A DNA stretch of 15,651 nt from an uncultured Lachnospiraceae bacterium (GTDB taxonomy: Bacteria; Bacillota_A; Clostridia; Lachnospirales; Lachnospiraceae): assembly GCA_910588595.1 (NCBI GenBank), contig CAJUQU010000016.1, positions 13,633-29,283 of the forward strand, in the 5' to 3' direction. Below are positions 14,015 through 15,651 of this stretch, piece after piece. Every line of letters begins with the position of its first letter. Within the stretch, counting starts at the first letter, position 1. Made by a program: the position numbers and the translations under genes. The notes under the pieces are model-generated. The model saw only the letters and a list, made by a program, of their open reading frames with translations. It made no database searches and was not told the origin of the DNA.

Positions 14015-15589
14015 ATGAAAAGAAAAAGTAAACTCTATCTGCGTATGACGATCCTCCTGCTCGTCATCTATCTCTTCCTGCTGACTGTCCTCTGCCTGTC
14101 CGAGTATACTGACAGCCACGCGACAATTCGCTCCTTCGGGGACGCATTCTGGTACTCCCTCGTCACGCTGACCACCGTCGGCTACGGTGATCTGACACCC
14201 GTGACGCCCCTTGGACAGGCGGTGGGCGTCATTTTCCTGCTGCTGTCCGCAGGTATTATGATGACACTGTTTGGCGCCGTGATCTCCTTTGTCACCAGCG
14301 AAGGTCTGCCGCTGTTCCTGCTCAGCCGCCAGCGAAAGAAAAACTGGTACTACTTTGCAGACTGCAGCGTGGAATCCCGCACACTGGCAGCAAACATCTA
14401 CAAAGAAGACGCGGACACCGTGATCATCTTCGGCGAAAAGAGAGATGACCAGACAGAATTTCCGGACTATCCGTGTCTGTTCATCAACGTCTCCCCCGCC
14501 AGGATCGTGGAGCACAAGAAAGGGGTCGGATCCAAATGCAGGATCTTCCTGATGCAGGAGAACGACATCGGCTCAAATCCACGCGCGATCGATCTGCACA
14601 CACTGCCCGTGGACGTGTACGCGAGAACGACGAACGGGCGAGACCATCTGTCGGGAAACATCAATTTCTTTCACAGCTACGACTGCTGTGCCCGCCAGTA
14701 CTGGCACTCAAAACCACTGTGCAGCTATGAAAACACCATCGTGATCCTCGGCTTTGGCAACTACGGCAGGTGCATCCTCGAGCGGGCGATCATGACCAAT
14801 ATCCTCTCTGTCAGCCAGCACGTCGCCTACCACATATTTGGAGATGCCAGACAATTTCTCTCCATGCACAATCACCTGCACGAGACCTTTTCACTAAACA
14901 GCGTCTCAGCGACGACGGACTCCCTGATCTTCCACGACGATCTGTGGGAGATGCACCATGCGCTCATGGAGCTGGCAGACCGCATCATCATCTGCCCGGA
15001 TAATGAACCGGAGGGCTGGAATATCTATTGGCGGCTCAACAGCTACTATAAGCTGCACGGACAGATCCATCTGCACAGCAACCGGAAAACCCCTGGTGTA
15101 ACTTATTTCGGAGCCAACGAGGAGATCTACACGCCTGATCAGATCATGCGGACGGCTCTGAACAAGGCAGCCATCACGATCAATGAAATCTTCTGCCGCT
15201 CAGTCTCGTACCCCACACGCACATGGGATGAGCTCGACGATTTCCACCGGGATTCTAAGATTGCCGCCGCGGATCATCTTCTGATGAAGATCCGCATCCT
15301 GCTAAAGGACGAAACCATCACAGAACTGACGCCCGAGATCACGCAGCGGGCATCCAAAGTGTACCGCGAGAGCAGAAAGGCTCCCGATATCCAGGAGATG
15401 TACCGCAGGATCGACCACACCCGGTGGCTGCGCTTCTACACCTTCTACAACTGGAGCTATGGACCTGCGCGGAATGATATCGCCCGGCAGCACCCCATGC
15501 TGTGTCCCTACGACCAGCTCAATCCGGAGCAGAAGCGGGAGCGGGACGCCGCATGGGAGCTGTTGGAGAGCATCGCCCCGGAACTGTGA
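14015..15589 (+). CDS. Two-TM potassium channel with nucleotide-binding fold and C-terminal RyR domain
   Basis: A 524-residue channel subunit. Helix 1 is at ~10-28, a pore helix leads into the selectivity filter TTVGYGD (53-59), and helix 2 is at ~67-94, the minimal K+ channel unit that works as a tetramer. The cytoplasmic part has a first alpha/beta region (~110-205, NWYYFADCSVESRTLAANI then DTVIIFGEK), a second Rossmann-like region with TIVILGFGNYGR (241-252, a GxGxxG glycine motif as in TrkA-N/RCK domains), and a C-terminal RyR domain: WDELDDFHRDSKIAAADH (404-421) and HTRWLRF...WSYGPARNDIARQHPMLCPYDQL (468-502). RyR repeats occur in ryanodine receptors and in bacterial proteins, where I recall a proposed ligand-sensing role. 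The ATG at 14015 has AAAGGAG 8 nt upstream. It appears monocistronic, and an interspersed repeat begins 8 nt after its stop. Confidence 0.93.
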   Translation: MKRKSKLYLRMTILLLVIYLFLLTVLCLSEYTDSHATIRSFGDAFWYSLVTLTTVGYGDLTPVTPLGQAVGVIFLLLSAGIMMTLFGAVISFVTSEGLPLFLLSRQRKKNWYYFADCSVESRTLAANIYKEDADTVIIFGEKRDDQTEFPDYPCLFINVSPARIVEHKKGVGSKCRIFLMQENDIGSNPRAIDLHTLPVDVYARTTNGRDHLSGNINFFHSYDCCARQYWHSKPLCSYENTIVILGFGNYGRCILERAIMTNILSVSQHVAYHIFGDARQFLSMHNHLHETFSLNSVSATTDSLIFHDDLWEMHHALMELADRIIICPDNEPEGWNIYWRLNSYYKLHGQIHLHSNRKTPGVTYFGANEEIYTPDQIMRTALNKAAITINEIFCRSVSYPTRTWDELDDFHRDSKIAAADHLLMKIRILLKDETITELTPEITQRASKVYRESRKAPDIQEMYRRIDHTRWLRFYTFYNWSYGPARNDIARQHPMLCPYDQLNPEQKRERDAAWELLESIAPEL

Positions 15590-15596
15590 TATCGCC

Positions 15597-15651
15597 ACAG
15601 TTCAGCCTTCGGCTTCCTGTTACAAGCATCAAGCCATGCAAAAACCGCTTC
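15597..15651 (+). mobile_element. MITE-like repeat, second copy cut by the window end
   Basis: Bases 15597-15651 match 7022-7076 at 54 of 55 positions; the difference is C at 15630 against G at 7055, which weakens the GCATG/CATGC hairpin by one pair. The right half, including the other terminal repeat, lies beyond the window. It starts 8 nt after the stop codon of the K+ channel gene, so its hairpins could form the 3' end of that transcript. There is no TAA immediately to its left, unlike the first copy. Confidence 0.75.

Noticed and set aside
14012..14515. 167-residue minus-strand frame antisense to the K+ channel
   Set aside because: The plus-strand frame carries the selectivity filter and a good ribosome binding site; the antisense frame has low-complexity Gln/Asp/Glu composition and no family resemblance.

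Overview
The window looks like chromosomal DNA of a Gram-positive gut-type clostridium, most likely Lachnospiraceae. The reasons are strong AGGAGG-type ribosome binding sites before nearly every gene, the protein families present (GH51/GH43 arabinan enzymes, GH25 lysozyme-like protein, DUF6171, LytTR/GHKL regulators, paired ABC exporters) and a short hairpin-rich interspersed repeat of a kind I associate with that family. The genus cannot be named from the sequence. The first 38 bases are not genomic: positions 5-38 are an Illumina adapter, so this is the raw end of a contig and the biological sequence begins at 39.

Layout. (1) 39-1675, minus strand: a sirtuin cut by the contig end, a small unknown protein and a membrane-anchored GH25 protein, transcribed GH25 -> unknown -> sirtuin. 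(2) 1858-4708, minus: a compact arabinose-release operon, GH43 -> GH51 arabinofuranosidase -> small Cys-rich DUF6171 protein, behind a good sigma-A promoter (4847-4820) that lies inside a 17-bp imperfect inverted repeat. (3) 4915-6839, minus: two cell-surface proteins whose genes overlap by 31 nt, an RsiV-like anchored protein and a secreted LysM protein. An array of 11-bp direct repeats (6921-6959) lies upstream and resembles a response-regulator binding site. (4) 6840-7251: regulatory DNA and a 118-bp MITE-like repeat with perfect 10-bp terminal inverted repeats and TAA flanks. (5) 7252-7956, plus: an unrecognised 234-residue protein with its own extended -10 promoter. (6) 7975-13841, minus: GNAT acetyltransferase -> LytTR response regulator -> short sensor-less GHKL histidine kinase -> terminator -> two ABC exporter half-transporters. 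(7) 14015-15589, plus: a two-TM potassium channel with nucleotide-binding-fold regions and a C-terminal RyR domain, divergent from the GNAT operon across a large 25-bp-arm inverted repeat. (8) 15597-15651: a second, truncated copy of the MITE-like repeat.

How the parts may work together. GH43 and GH51 lack signal peptides, so they probably trim imported arabino-oligosaccharides in the cytoplasm. The GHKL kinase has one membrane helix and no sensor domain; with the ABC pair next door this recalls modules in which a transporter does the sensing (inference). The RyR-domain channel is the most unusual protein here: its architecture suggests K+ flux gated by an unidentified small ligand, possibly a nucleotide. 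No tRNA, rRNA, CRISPR array, phage gene or complete insertion sequence is visible.
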